NCBI GenBank assembly: GCA_947454585.1 | Contig: CANGML010000109.1 | Coordinates: 1-6,232 of the forward strand | DNA length: 6,232 bases | Source of the DNA: Comamonadaceae bacterium | GTDB lineage: Bacteria > Pseudomonadota > Gammaproteobacteria > Burkholderiales > Burkholderiaceae_C | Reading direction: 5' to 3' | Shown here: positions 1 to 6,232 of the stretch, piece after piece | Layout of the letters: every line of letters starts with the position of its first letter | Position numbering within the stretch: position 1 is the stretch's first letter | The notes under the pieces: generated by a model | Database searches by the model: none | What the model was told of the DNA's origin: nothing | What the model saw: the letters and a program-made list of their open reading frames with translations, nothing else | Translations under genes and position numbers: made by a program

Positions 1-583
1 AAGCATCTTGTGCCGCTTTCAAAGGTGCCACGCTGCGCGATGAATCGCGTGCGTCACGGGCCTCTAAATCGGCGCGAAGACTGTCGAGTGTAGTTGAAAT
101 ACCCTTTGAAATCAACTGTTTATGACGACGTTCGGCGCGTTGCGCGGCGCTCGCCGTCAAAAACACCTTCAAAGGCGCATGGGGAAAGATCACTGTGCCC
201 ATGTCACGGCCGTCGGCCAGCAGGCCAGGCAGGCGCTGAAAGCTGTGCTGCAACGCCACCAAAGCCGTACGAACAGCAGGCAAAACAGATACTTTAGAAG
301 CATTCATGCCCGCTTGTTCGGTGCGAATGGCGTCGCTCACGTCTTCTGTGCCTAGCCACACGGTGTCGCCGTCAAAGCGAACGGGCAAGGTACGGGCGAG
401 GTCAGCAATACGGGCTTCATCGTGGGTTTCTAACGACAGCCCCGCTTGCAGCGCGGCATAGGCCGTCACGCGATACAGCGCACCCGAGTCGAGGTAGTGG
501 TAGCCCAAGGCCTGTGCCACGCGGCTGGCCAAAGTGCCTTTGCCCGATGCGGTGGGGCCATCGATACAAATGACGGGAATGTC
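1..583 (-). other. cmk: Cytidylate kinase domain of the AroA-Cmk fusion (partial)
   Basis: This is the part of the fused frame that corresponds to stand-alone Cmk, listed separately so the second activity is not missed. It begins at about residue 442 (DIPVICIDG) and is open at the left edge. There is no ATG at the domain boundary. The nearest possible internal start is a GTG at 604-602 (Val435) with a GAGG at 619-616 about 11 nt upstream. That spacing is long, so an independent kinase product is possible but unproven. All main nucleotide-binding motifs are intact and only the C-terminal end is cut by the window. Confidence 0.9.
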
Positions 584-1906
584 TTGGGTGTGGGCGTGTG
601 CCACCGAGAACAAAGCCTCGAAGTAATCGGGGAAGGTTTTGGCGACGCACTTGGGGTCTTCGATCCGCACAGGCACTTGGGCCGCATTGAAGGCGGCGAG
701 CGAAAAACACATGGCGACGCGGTGGTCGTCATAGGTGTGGATGCTGGCGGCTCGCCATTGTTCTCTCGGCAAGGGGTGGATACGCAGCCAGTCGGGGCCT
801 TCCTCGACGGTGGCGCCGAGCTTGCGGCATTCGGTGGCCATGGCCACGATACGGTCGGTTTCTTTCACGCGCCAGCTGGCGATGTTGCGCAGCGTGGTGG
901 GACCGTCGGCATAGAGCGCCATCACAGCCAAGGTCATGGCGGCATCGGGGATGTGGTTGCAGTCCAGCGCAATGCCCTTGAGAGGCCAAGCGCCACGGTG
1001 GATTGCCAACCAGTTGGGGCCACTGGTGATCTTGGCGCCCATTTGAGCCGCCGCGTCAATAAAGCGGATGTCGCCTTGGATCGAGTCTGCGCCTACGCCT
1101 TGGATGCGGATGCCTTGACCTTGGGCAATAGCTCCCAATGCGATGAAGTAGCTGGCAGACGAAGCATCGGCCTCGACGTGAATCGTGCCGGGCGACTGGT
1201 ACTGACAACCCTGTGGAATCGTGAAGCGTTGCCAACCGTCGCGCTGCACCGCAATGCCGTAACGCGCCAACAGGTTGAGCGTGATGTCGATGTAGGGCTT
1301 GCTGATGAGCTCGCCCACTACCTCGATCACGATGTCTTGCGCGCTGGCAGCGAGGGGCAAGGCCATCAACAGTGCCGTGAGGAACTGGCTGGAGACATCG
1401 CCTCGCACTTGAATGGGCGCATCGAGTTTGAGCGACGGTTGACCAATGTGCAACGGCGGGTACCCATCGTTGCCCAGGTAGTCAATTGTGCAGCCCAGCA
1501 GACGCAGGGCATCTACCAAATCGCCAATCGGGCGTTCGTGCATGCGCGGCACGCCTTTGAGTGTGTAGTCACCCCCCAACACGGCGAGCGCGGCGGTAAG
1601 AGGGCGCATGGCGGTGCCGGCGTTGCCCATGAAAAATTCAATCGCATCCTGGTGTTTCAGTTGACCACCCAAACCTGTGATGGTGACGGTGGTGCCTTGC
1701 ACATTCACGCCACAGCCGAGTTGGCGCAGCGCGGCCAGCATGACGCGGGTGTCGTCCGAGTCCAGCAGGTCGTGCACCACGGTCGTGCCTTGGCACAAGG
1801 CCGAGAGCAACAACACGCGGTTAGAAATACTTTTGGAGCCGGGCAGTGTGACGGTGCCGCACGCGCCTTGCAGCGCAGGGAGGTCAAGAAAGGCGGTGGA
1901 GAACAT
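1..1906 (-). CDS. aroA-cmk: Fused EPSP synthase – cytidylate kinase (3' end outside window)
   Basis: One uninterrupted frame of 635 residues encodes two enzymes. Residues 1 to about 436 are EPSP synthase (3-phosphoshikimate 1-carboxyvinyltransferase), which condenses shikimate-3-phosphate with PEP. It shows [10 protein letters not shown] (21-30), [10 protein letters not shown] (94-103), RPIGDL with Arg125, DVSSQF (170-175), Asp321 in [14 protein letters not shown] (345-352), YDDHR (392-396) and Lys423. GNAGTAMRP is the glyphosate-sensitive class I form. From about 442 follows cytidylate kinase, which phosphorylates CMP/dCMP with ATP: P-loop GPTASGKGT (450-458), DSGALYR (473-479), [11 protein letters not shown] (565-575) and RSVAPL (624-629). 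The link between them is only a few residues (AHAHTQDIP) and carries no stop. A normal kinase is about 225 residues and about 194 are visible, so roughly 20-30 are missing at the left edge. The start ATG at 1906 lies 3 nt after the tyrA stop with no clear Shine-Dalgarno. Such fusions are annotated in other Comamonadaceae/Burkholderiales. Confidence 0.95.
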   Translation of the reverse strand, partial: MFSTAFLDLPALQGACGTVTLPGSKSISNRVLLLSALCQGTTVVHDLLDSDDTRVMLAALRQLGCGVNVQGTTVTITGLGGQLKHQDAIEFFMGNAGTAMRPLTAALAVLGGDYTLKGVPRMHERPIGDLVDALRLLGCTIDYLGNDGYPPLHIGQPSLKLDAPIQVRGDVSSQFLTALLMALPLAASAQDIVIEVVGELISKPYIDITLNLLARYGIAVQRDGWQRFTIPQGCQYQSPGTIHVEADASSASYFIALGAIAQGQGIRIQGVGADSIQGDIRFIDAAAQMGAKITSGPNWLAIHRGAWPLKGIALDCNHIPDAAMTLAVMALYADGPTTLRNIASWRVKETDRIVAMATECRKLGATVEEGPDWLRIHPLPREQWRAASIHTYDDHRVAMCFSLAAFNAAQVPVRIEDPKCVAKTFPDYFEALFSVAHAHTQDIPVICIDGPTASGKGTLASRVAQALGYHYLDSGALYRVTAYAALQAGLSLETHDEARIADLARTLPVRFDGDTVWLGTEDVSDAIRTEQAGMNASKVSVLPAVRTALVALQHSFQRLPGLLADGRDMGTVIFPHAPLKVFLTASAAQRAERRHKQLISKGISTTLDSLRADLEARDARDSSRSVAPLKAAQDA

Positions 1907-1909
1907 GGG

Positions 1910-2806
1910 TCAGTTTTCTGAATCGGTGTGGCAGGCATTGCCCGCTTGCAACGTCCAAGCCGAGCGTACGCGGCTGGCTTGTTGAATCAGTTGTTGCAGT
2001 GCTTGGGTGTCGCCATGTTTCAAGGCCTCTTCCAACTGGTCGAGCGCGCTGCGAAAGTGCTGCACTTGTTGAAGCACTTCCGACTTGTTGGCGTTAAAGA
2101 TGTCGCGCCATACCGAGGCGTCACTGGCCGCGATGCGCGAGAAGTCGCGAAAACCGGGGCCTGCCATGTCTAAAAAAGCCGCGCCTTGCGGTTGCGAGGT
2201 GAGGGCGTTGACAGCCGCAAAGGCCAGCAGATGTGGCAAGTGGCTGACCGCGGCAAAGGTCGCGTCATGCGCTTCGGGGGTCATGGTGCTGACGTGGCTT
2301 CCCACCGCTGTCCACACCTCATGGGCGGTTTGTAGACGGTGAATGCTTGTTTTAGGCAACGGTGTCAGGATGGTGCGTCGGTCTTGGTACAAAGAGCTTT
2401 CAGCATGGTCGATGCCTGCCAGCTCTTTGCCAGCAATCGGGTGGGCAGGCACAAAGCAGCTCAGGCGCTCTCCCAAGGTGGCTTGGGCCGCTGCAATGAC
2501 ATCGCACTTGGTGGAGCCTACGTCCATCAACAAGGCATGGGGTTGCAGCACGTCACGCATGGCAGCAAAGCTTTCATGCATCGCGCCCACAGGCACGGCG
2601 AGCAACACCAGGTCAGCCCCTTGCACGGCCTCGCAGACGCTGGTGCAAGCGTGGTCAATGACCTGACGCTCGACGGCGCGAAGACGGGTTTTTTCAGAGG
2701 CGCTGAAGCCGGCGATGGTTTGCACCAAGCCGGCCTCGCGCAAGGCAAGCGCAAATGAGCCGCCCATCAGGCCACAGCCGATGAGGGCAAGCCGCTGGAA
2801 ACTCAT
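1910..2806 (-). CDS. tyrA: Prephenate (or cyclohexadienyl/arogenate) dehydrogenase
   Basis: TyrA oxidatively decarboxylates prephenate (or arogenate) in the tyrosine branch. The 298 residues are a single-function TyrA, with no mutase or ACT domain attached. The N-terminal Rossmann half shows GCGLMGGS (10-17), AVPVGAM (70-76) and DVGSTK (95-100). The catalytic region has HPIAG (122-126) with the likely catalytic His122, SHLPHLLA (188-195), and GPGFRDFSRIAASD (216-229) in the helical dimerisation half. The second beta strand ends GFSASEKTR (33-41) with no acidic residue, so NADP(H) use or relaxed cofactor specificity is possible; this is inferred, and the substrate choice cannot be read from the sequence. 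The start ATG at 2806 begins MSFQRLALIGCG, the normal start of the fold. An in-frame ATG at 2932 would add 42 arginine- and proline-rich residues inside pheA and is rejected. The start overlaps the pheA stop (ATGA), and aroA begins 3 nt after the TGA stop. Confidence 0.97.
   Translation of the reverse strand: MSFQRLALIGCGLMGGSFALALREAGLVQTIAGFSASEKTRLRAVERQVIDHACTSVCEAVQGADLVLLAVPVGAMHESFAAMRDVLQPHALLMDVGSTKCDVIAAAQATLGERLSCFVPAHPIAGKELAGIDHAESSLYQDRRTILTPLPKTSIHRLQTAHEVWTAVGSHVSTMTPEAHDATFAAVSHLPHLLAFAAVNALTSQPQGAAFLDMAGPGFRDFSRIAASDASVWRDIFNANKSEVLQQVQHFRSALDQLEEALKHGDTQALQQLIQQASRVRSAWTLQAGNACHTDSEN
2803..2806 (-). promoter_or_regulatory. ATGA stop-start overlap joining pheA and tyrA
   Basis: The TGA that ends pheA (2805-2803) shares bases with the ATG that begins tyrA (2806-2804). 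The 20 nt upstream contain no recognisable Shine-Dalgarno, so tyrA is probably translated by ribosomes that finish pheA and restart. This would tie the output of the phenylalanine-branch and tyrosine-branch enzymes together at the translation level. The overlap is seen directly; the coupling is inferred. Confidence 0.75.
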
Positions 2807-3903
2807 TCTGAAACTGGGTAAGAACCCAAGACCTTGTAGAACGCGCACAAGCCCTGCAGCTCTTGCAGGGCTGCAGCGACATGGGGTTGGCTGACGTGGC
2901 CTTGAATATCGATGTAGAAGTAGTATTCCCACTGGCCCGATTTGGCGGGACGAGACTCAAAGCGCGTCATCGACACGCCATTGTTTTTGAGCGGTACCAA
3001 CAAGTCATGCACCGCCCCTGGACGGTTGGGCACCGACACCACCAAGCTGGTGCAGTCGTTGCCCGAGGCAGGCGGTGTGGCCAAGGTTTGGGGCAGCGCG
3101 ATGATGGCAAAGCGCGTGCGGTTGTAGGCCTCGTCTTGGATGGCGTGGTGCACGATGTGCAGGCCAAACTGGCTGGCCGCACGTTCGCTGGCCAAAGCGG
3201 CCCAAGCAGGGTGGGTGGCGGCCAAGCGCGCGCCTTCGGCGTTGCTGGCGACGGCACGGCGCTCCACATGGGGCAAATGCTGGGCCAGCCAGCCTTGGCA
3301 TTGGGCCAGTGCCTGGGGGTGCGCCATGACGACTTCGATGCCTGCATCAGAGTTCAATTGACGCAGCAAGTTATGACGCACCAGCAAACTCACTTCACCC
3401 ACCACATGCACGGGGGAGCGCAAGAACAAATCGAGTGAGCGTGCCACCACGCCTTCGGAAGAATTCTCCATGCCGACCACGCCATATTGCGCCGTGCCTG
3501 CCGCCGTGGCGTGAAACACTTCATCAAAGTTGGCGCAATAAATCAGGTTGGCGGCGCTGCCAAAAAACTCAATCGCGGCTTGCTCGCAAAACGTACCTTG
3601 GGGGCCGAGCACCGCTACACGTTGCGGCGCTTCAAGGGCCAAGCAGGCAGACATGATTTCGCGCCAGATAGAGGCGATGTGTTCGTTGTGCAAGGGGCCT
3701 GGGTTGGCTTGAGTGATCTTGTCGATCACCTGTGCCACGCGGTCGGGACGGAAGAAGGGGGAGCCTTCTGCGCGTTTGATCTCACCGACCTGTTCGGCCA
3801 CTTTGGCGCGGTCGTTGACCAATTGCAGCAGCTGTTTGTCGAGTGCGTCGATTTGCACACGCAAGGCGGCGAGGGCTTCTGACTGAATAGGTGGTTGGCT
3901 CAT
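2803..3903 (-). CDS. pheA: Bifunctional chorismate mutase / prephenate dehydratase (P-protein)
   Basis: This protein makes phenylpyruvate from chorismate in two steps, as the committed branch to phenylalanine. The 366 residues divide into an AroQ-type chorismate mutase (about 8-92), a prephenate dehydratase (about 94-275) and a C-terminal ACT regulatory domain (about 285-362). Likely mutase active-site residues are Arg15, Arg32, Lys43 and Arg55. The dehydratase shows GPQGTFCEQAA (100-110), MENSSEG (145-151) and the catalytic NRTRF (261-265). The ACT domain has NRPGAVHDLL (293-302) and ESRP (316-319), the phenylalanine-binding signatures, so feedback inhibition by phenylalanine is expected. 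Variants worth noting are Cys106, where Ser or Thr is usual in the GTFS/T motif, and Gly144-Met145, where many homologues have Pro-Val. The start ATG at 3903 lies 6 nt after the serC stop, without a recognisable Shine-Dalgarno. The TGA stop overlaps the tyrA ATG by 4 nt. No phenylalanine leader/attenuator peptide can be seen, and there is no space for one. Confidence 0.98.
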   Translation of the reverse strand: MSQPPIQSEALAALRVQIDALDKQLLQLVNDRAKVAEQVGEIKRAEGSPFFRPDRVAQVIDKITQANPGPLHNEHIASIWREIMSACLALEAPQRVAVLGPQGTFCEQAAIEFFGSAANLIYCANFDEVFHATAAGTAQYGVVGMENSSEGVVARSLDLFLRSPVHVVGEVSLLVRHNLLRQLNSDAGIEVVMAHPQALAQCQGWLAQHLPHVERRAVASNAEGARLAATHPAWAALASERAASQFGLHIVHHAIQDEAYNRTRFAIIALPQTLATPPASGNDCTSLVVSVPNRPGAVHDLLVPLKNNGVSMTRFESRPAKSGQWEYYFYIDIQGHVSQPHVAAALQELQGLCAFYKVLGSYPVSE

Positions 3904-3909
3904 GGCGGT

Positions 3910-5016
3910 TTAGGCTTGTGTTTTTTCAAACGCTTGCAGGTAGTGCACCAGCGCTTGCACGCCTTCGATGGGCATGGCGTTGTAAATGCTGGCGCGCATG
4001 CCGCCAACTGACTTGTGGCCTTTGAGTTGCAGCAGACCTGCGGCTTTAGCGCCTGCCAAGAAAGCGTCGTTGCGGGACGCGTCTGCCAAGAAGAAGGGCA
4101 CGTTCATGCGTGAGCGACAGTCGTGCGCCACGTGGTTGCTATAAAAGCTGGAGCTGTCCAAGAAGTCATACAGCAGCTTGGCTTTGGCGATGTTGCGTTG
4201 CTCCATCGCAGCGACACCACAAAGTTCACCTTCTTTTTGGCGCTTGAGCCACTGGAAGGTCAAGCCTGCCATGTAGATGCTGTAGGTGGGCGGCGTGTTG
4301 TACATCGAGCCGTTGTCAGCCACGGTTTTGTAGTTGAACGCGCTGGGGCACACCTTGAGCGCATGGCCCAGCAAGTCTTCGCGCACGATGACCAGCGTGA
4401 CGCCCGCAGGGCCGATGTTCTTTTGGGCGCCTCCAAAGGCGACACCGACTTTCGCCCAATCGACGCTGCGTGACAGCACATGCGACGAGAAATCAATCAC
4501 CAGCGGGGCATCGCAGCCTAGCGCTTTGAGGTCGGGCAGGCTCTGAAACTCCACGCCATGGATGGTTTCGTTGGTGCAGAGGTGCACGTATTGCGTGCCT
4601 GCACTCAACTGCCATTGTTTGGGCGCGGGTAGGGTGGTGAACTGCGTGTCAACGCCCGAAGCCGCCAAATGCGGCGTGCAATATTTGCTGGCTTCCTTGA
4701 AGGACTTCTCGCTCCAGCTGCCCGTGACCACCACGTCGATGGTTTCGCCGCGAGAGAGGTTCAAAGGCACGATGGCGTTTTCTGCCAAGCCGCCACCTTG
4801 CATGAACAAGATCTTGAAGTTGGCAGGCACAGCCAGCAGTTCGCGCACATCGGCCTCGGCTTGCTCGTAGATGCTGATGAACTCTTTGCCGCGATGGCTC
4901 ATCTCCATCACGCCCATGCCGCTGCCGTTCCAATTGGTCATCTCGGCGGCGGCTTGCTGCAATACCTCCAGCGGCATCGCCGCAGGGCCTGCAGAGAAGT
5001 TAAAAGGGCGTGTCAT
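3910..5016 (-). CDS. serC: Phosphoserine aminotransferase
   Basis: SerC is a cytosolic class V PLP aminotransferase. It converts 3-phosphohydroxypyruvate plus glutamate to phosphoserine in serine synthesis, and acts on the analogous phosphorylated intermediate in pyridoxal-phosphate synthesis. The 368 residues match the family's usual length of about 360. Visible landmarks are [11 protein letters not shown] (5-15) at the N-terminus, HRGKEF (41-46) with the substrate-phosphate Arg42, Trp101 stacking on PLP, Asp175 pairing with the pyridine nitrogen, the PLP lysine Lys199 in AQKNIGPAG (197-205), NTPPT (240-244), and the C-terminal [17 protein letters not shown] (333-349). At 335 there is Lys where E. 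coli SerC has a phosphate-binding Arg, a conservative change. The start ATG at 5016 gives the canonical N-terminus. An in-frame ATG at 5130 would add 38 unrelated residues lying within gyrA and is rejected. It follows gyrA by 7 nt and precedes pheA by 6 nt, with no clear Shine-Dalgarno, so coupled translation is inferred. Confidence 0.98.
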   Translation of the reverse strand: MTRPFNFSAGPAAMPLEVLQQAAAEMTNWNGSGMGVMEMSHRGKEFISIYEQAEADVRELLAVPANFKILFMQGGGLAENAIVPLNLSRGETIDVVVTGSWSEKSFKEASKYCTPHLAASGVDTQFTTLPAPKQWQLSAGTQYVHLCTNETIHGVEFQSLPDLKALGCDAPLVIDFSSHVLSRSVDWAKVGVAFGGAQKNIGPAGVTLVIVREDLLGHALKVCPSAFNYKTVADNGSMYNTPPTYSIYMAGLTFQWLKRQKEGELCGVAAMEQRNIAKAKLLYDFLDSSSFYSNHVAHDCRSRMNVPFFLADASRNDAFLAGAKAAGLLQLKGHKSVGGMRASIYNAMPIEGVQALVHYLQAFEKTQA

Positions 5017-5023
5017 CTGGGTA

Positions 5024-6232
5024 TCAAGCCTGGTCGCTGGACTCGTCAGTGGCACCATCCTCCGCGCCTTCGCTGAAGTGTGCGTTGGCATCGTTTTCCA
5101 CAATGCGCTGTAAGCCACTGAGCTTGGCACCTTCGTCTAAGCCAATCAAGGTCACGCCTTGCGTGGCGCGGCCCATCTCGCGAATTTCGGCGACGCGGGT
5201 GCGCACCAAGACACCGGTGTCGGTGATGAGCATGATTTCGTCATCCGCTTGCACCAAAGTGGCTGCCACGACTTTGCCGTTGCGCTCGGATTGCTGGATG
5301 GCGATCATGCCTTTGGTGCCACGACCGTGGCGTGTGTATTCGCTGATGTTGGTGCGTTTGCCGTAGCCGTTTTCGGTAGCGGTCAAGACGCTGGCGCGGC
5401 TGGCGTTGTCGTCGGCCACGGCCGTGGGGTCCTCTTGTTCAGACACCAACATGGCGATGACGCTTTGGCCGTCTTCGATCATCATGCCGCGCACACCGCG
5501 AGCACTGCGACCCAAGGGGCGCACATCGTTTTCGTCAAAGCGCACGGCTTTGCCGCCATCGCTGAACAGCATCACATCGTGCTTGCCATCGGTCAGGGCA
5601 GCGCCAACAAGAAAGTCACCCTCGTCCAAGTTGACGGCGATGATGCCGCCCTTGCGTGGGTTATTGAATTCGTCGAGTGAGGTCTTTTTGACCGTGCCCA
5701 TAGACGTGGCCATGAAGACAAACTGGTCTTCTGGAAAGGTTCGTGCTTCTCCAGTAAGGGCCAAGACCACGTTGATCTTTTCGCCTTCTTGCAACGGGAA
5801 CATGTTGACGATAGGGCGACCGCGTGAACCGCGAGAGCCCGCAGGCACTTCCCATACCTTGAGCCAGTACAAGCGGCCACGGTTGGAGAAGCACAGCAAA
5901 TAGTCGTGCGTGTTGGCGATGAAGAGTTGGTCCACCCAATCGTCTTCTTTGGTCGCTGTGGCTTGTTTGCCGCGACCGCCGCGTTTTTGTGCGCGGTACT
6001 CAGACAAAGGCTGGCTCTTGATGTAGCCACTGTGGCTGAGGGTGACCACCATGTCGGTGGGCGTGATCAAGTCTTCGGTGCCCAGGTCTTGGGCATTGTG
6101 CTCAATCACGCTGCGGCGTGCGCCGAGTTTGCTTTGGCCAAATTCGTTTTTCACCACGGTCAGCTCGTCACCAATGATGGTGGAGACGCGCTCGGGCTTG
6201 GCCAAGATGTCGAGCAAGTCGTCGATTTCGGC
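5024..6232 (-). CDS. gyrA: DNA gyrase subunit A, C-terminal part (5' end outside window)
   Basis: GyrA is the DNA-breaking and wrapping subunit of gyrase, which introduces negative supercoils with ATP hydrolysed by GyrB. The frame is open to the right edge and 402 residues are visible, a little under half of a usual GyrA. Visible residues 1-40 are the end of the breakage-reunion/coiled-coil part ([10 protein letters not shown], then [12 protein letters not shown]). The rest is the DNA-wrapping beta-pinwheel with six blade repeats, starting near residues 61, 110, 170, 218, 281 and 332; examples are [11 protein letters not shown] (179-189) and [12 protein letters not shown] (288-299). The GyrA box is QKRGGRG at 82-88; E. 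coli has QRRGGKG. About 11 extra residues sit between blades 4 and 5 (around 264-280) compared with E. coli, and the acidic tail (380-402) is short. The active-site Tyr and quinolone-resistance region lie outside the window. Paralogous ParC is less likely because a full six-blade domain with the box is present. A TTG at 6217 is only an internal codon. The stop is TGA, 7 nt before serC. Confidence 0.97.
   Translation of the reverse strand, partial: AEIDDLLDILAKPERVSTIIGDELTVVKNEFGQSKLGARRSVIEHNAQDLGTEDLITPTDMVVTLSHSGYIKSQPLSEYRAQKRGGRGKQATATKEDDWVDQLFIANTHDYLLCFSNRGRLYWLKVWEVPAGSRGSRGRPIVNMFPLQEGEKINVVLALTGEARTFPEDQFVFMATSMGTVKKTSLDEFNNPRKGGIIAVNLDEGDFLVGAALTDGKHDVMLFSDGGKAVRFDENDVRPLGRSARGVRGMMIEDGQSVIAMLVSEQEDPTAVADDNASRASVLTATENGYGKRTNISEYTRHGRGTKGMIAIQQSERNGKVVAATLVQADDEIMLITDTGVLVRTRVAEIREMGRATQGVTLIGLDEGAKLSGLQRIVENDANAHFSEGAEDGATDESSDQA

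Noticed and set aside
446..1921. A 491-codon open frame on the plus strand, opposite aroA-cmk
   Set aside because: It lies wholly antisense to a frame with every EPSP synthase and Cmk motif. Its product is a Gly/His/Val/Arg-rich string with no recognisable domain, as expected when an antisense frame mirrors GC-biased codons.
2807..2932. N-terminal extension of TyrA from an upstream in-frame ATG
   Set aside because: The extra 42 residues overlap the conserved ACT-domain coding part of pheA and do not resemble a TyrA N-terminus; MSFQRLALIGCG at 2806 is the normal start.
2863..3438. A 191-codon plus-strand open frame opposite pheA, with others at 2339-2758 and 5159-5680
   Set aside because: All are antisense shadows of pheA, tyrA and gyrA with low-complexity translations and no family motif.
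5017..5130. N-terminal extension of SerC from an upstream in-frame ATG
   Set aside because: It would lie inside the end of gyrA and add 38 residues before the canonical FNFSAGPAA start.
5024..6217. A complete short gyrA-like gene starting at TTG 6217
   Set aside because: The frame stays open through 6232 and encodes AEIDD immediately before, matching the interior of full-length GyrA. It is a gene cut by the window edge, not a short paralogue.
1..6232. Mobile element, CRISPR array, defence system, tRNA/rRNA, riboswitch, terminator or attenuator
   Set aside because: No direct or inverted repeats, transposase motifs, spaced repeats or RNA-gene signatures were seen, and gaps between genes are at most 7 nt. 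I read by eye, so a weak intragenic promoter or small RNA could have been missed.

Overview
The window is a tightly packed stretch of core bacterial metabolism, read entirely on the minus strand. In transcription order (right to left) it holds the 3' half of gyrA, then serC, pheA, tyrA and an aroA-cmk fusion that runs off the left edge. The gyrA–serC–pheA–tyrA–aroA–cmk order, the AroQ-type bifunctional PheA, the moderately GC-rich coding sequence with frequent TTG and CAA codons, and the fused EPSP synthase/cytidylate kinase point to a betaproteobacterium of the order Burkholderiales. Comamonadaceae (a Limnohabitans- or Rhodoferax-like organism) is the most likely family. That placement comes from gene order and protein character, not from a database search.

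Layout: 6232-5024 GyrA C-terminal region (about 402 residues, N-terminal part outside the window); 5016-3910 SerC; 3903-2803 PheA; 2806-1910 TyrA; 1906 to the left edge AroA-Cmk (635 residues visible, roughly the last 20-30 missing). Junctions are 7 nt, 6 nt, a 4-nt ATGA overlap, and 3 nt. No intergenic region exceeds 7 nt, so there is no room for a separate promoter or terminator between genes. None of the four internal start codons has a convincing Shine-Dalgarno sequence. Transcription as one unit with translational coupling is the simplest reading.

How the genes fit together: AroA makes EPSP, the direct precursor of chorismate. PheA turns chorismate into prephenate and then phenylpyruvate, and TyrA takes prephenate towards tyrosine. 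SerC supplies serine and pyridoxal-phosphate precursors. Cmk phosphorylates CMP/dCMP, and GyrA maintains DNA supercoiling. This resembles the betaproteobacterial/pseudomonad 'supraoperon' that usually continues into rpsA (expected beyond the left edge). In some relatives an aromatic/histidinol-phosphate aminotransferase gene lies between pheA and tyrA; here it is absent.

I see no mobile element, CRISPR array, RNA gene, prophage or defence system, and no evidence of an undescribed system. The most notable points are the AroA-Cmk fusion, the missing aminotransferase gene with a pheA/tyrA overlap, and a few residue-level variants.
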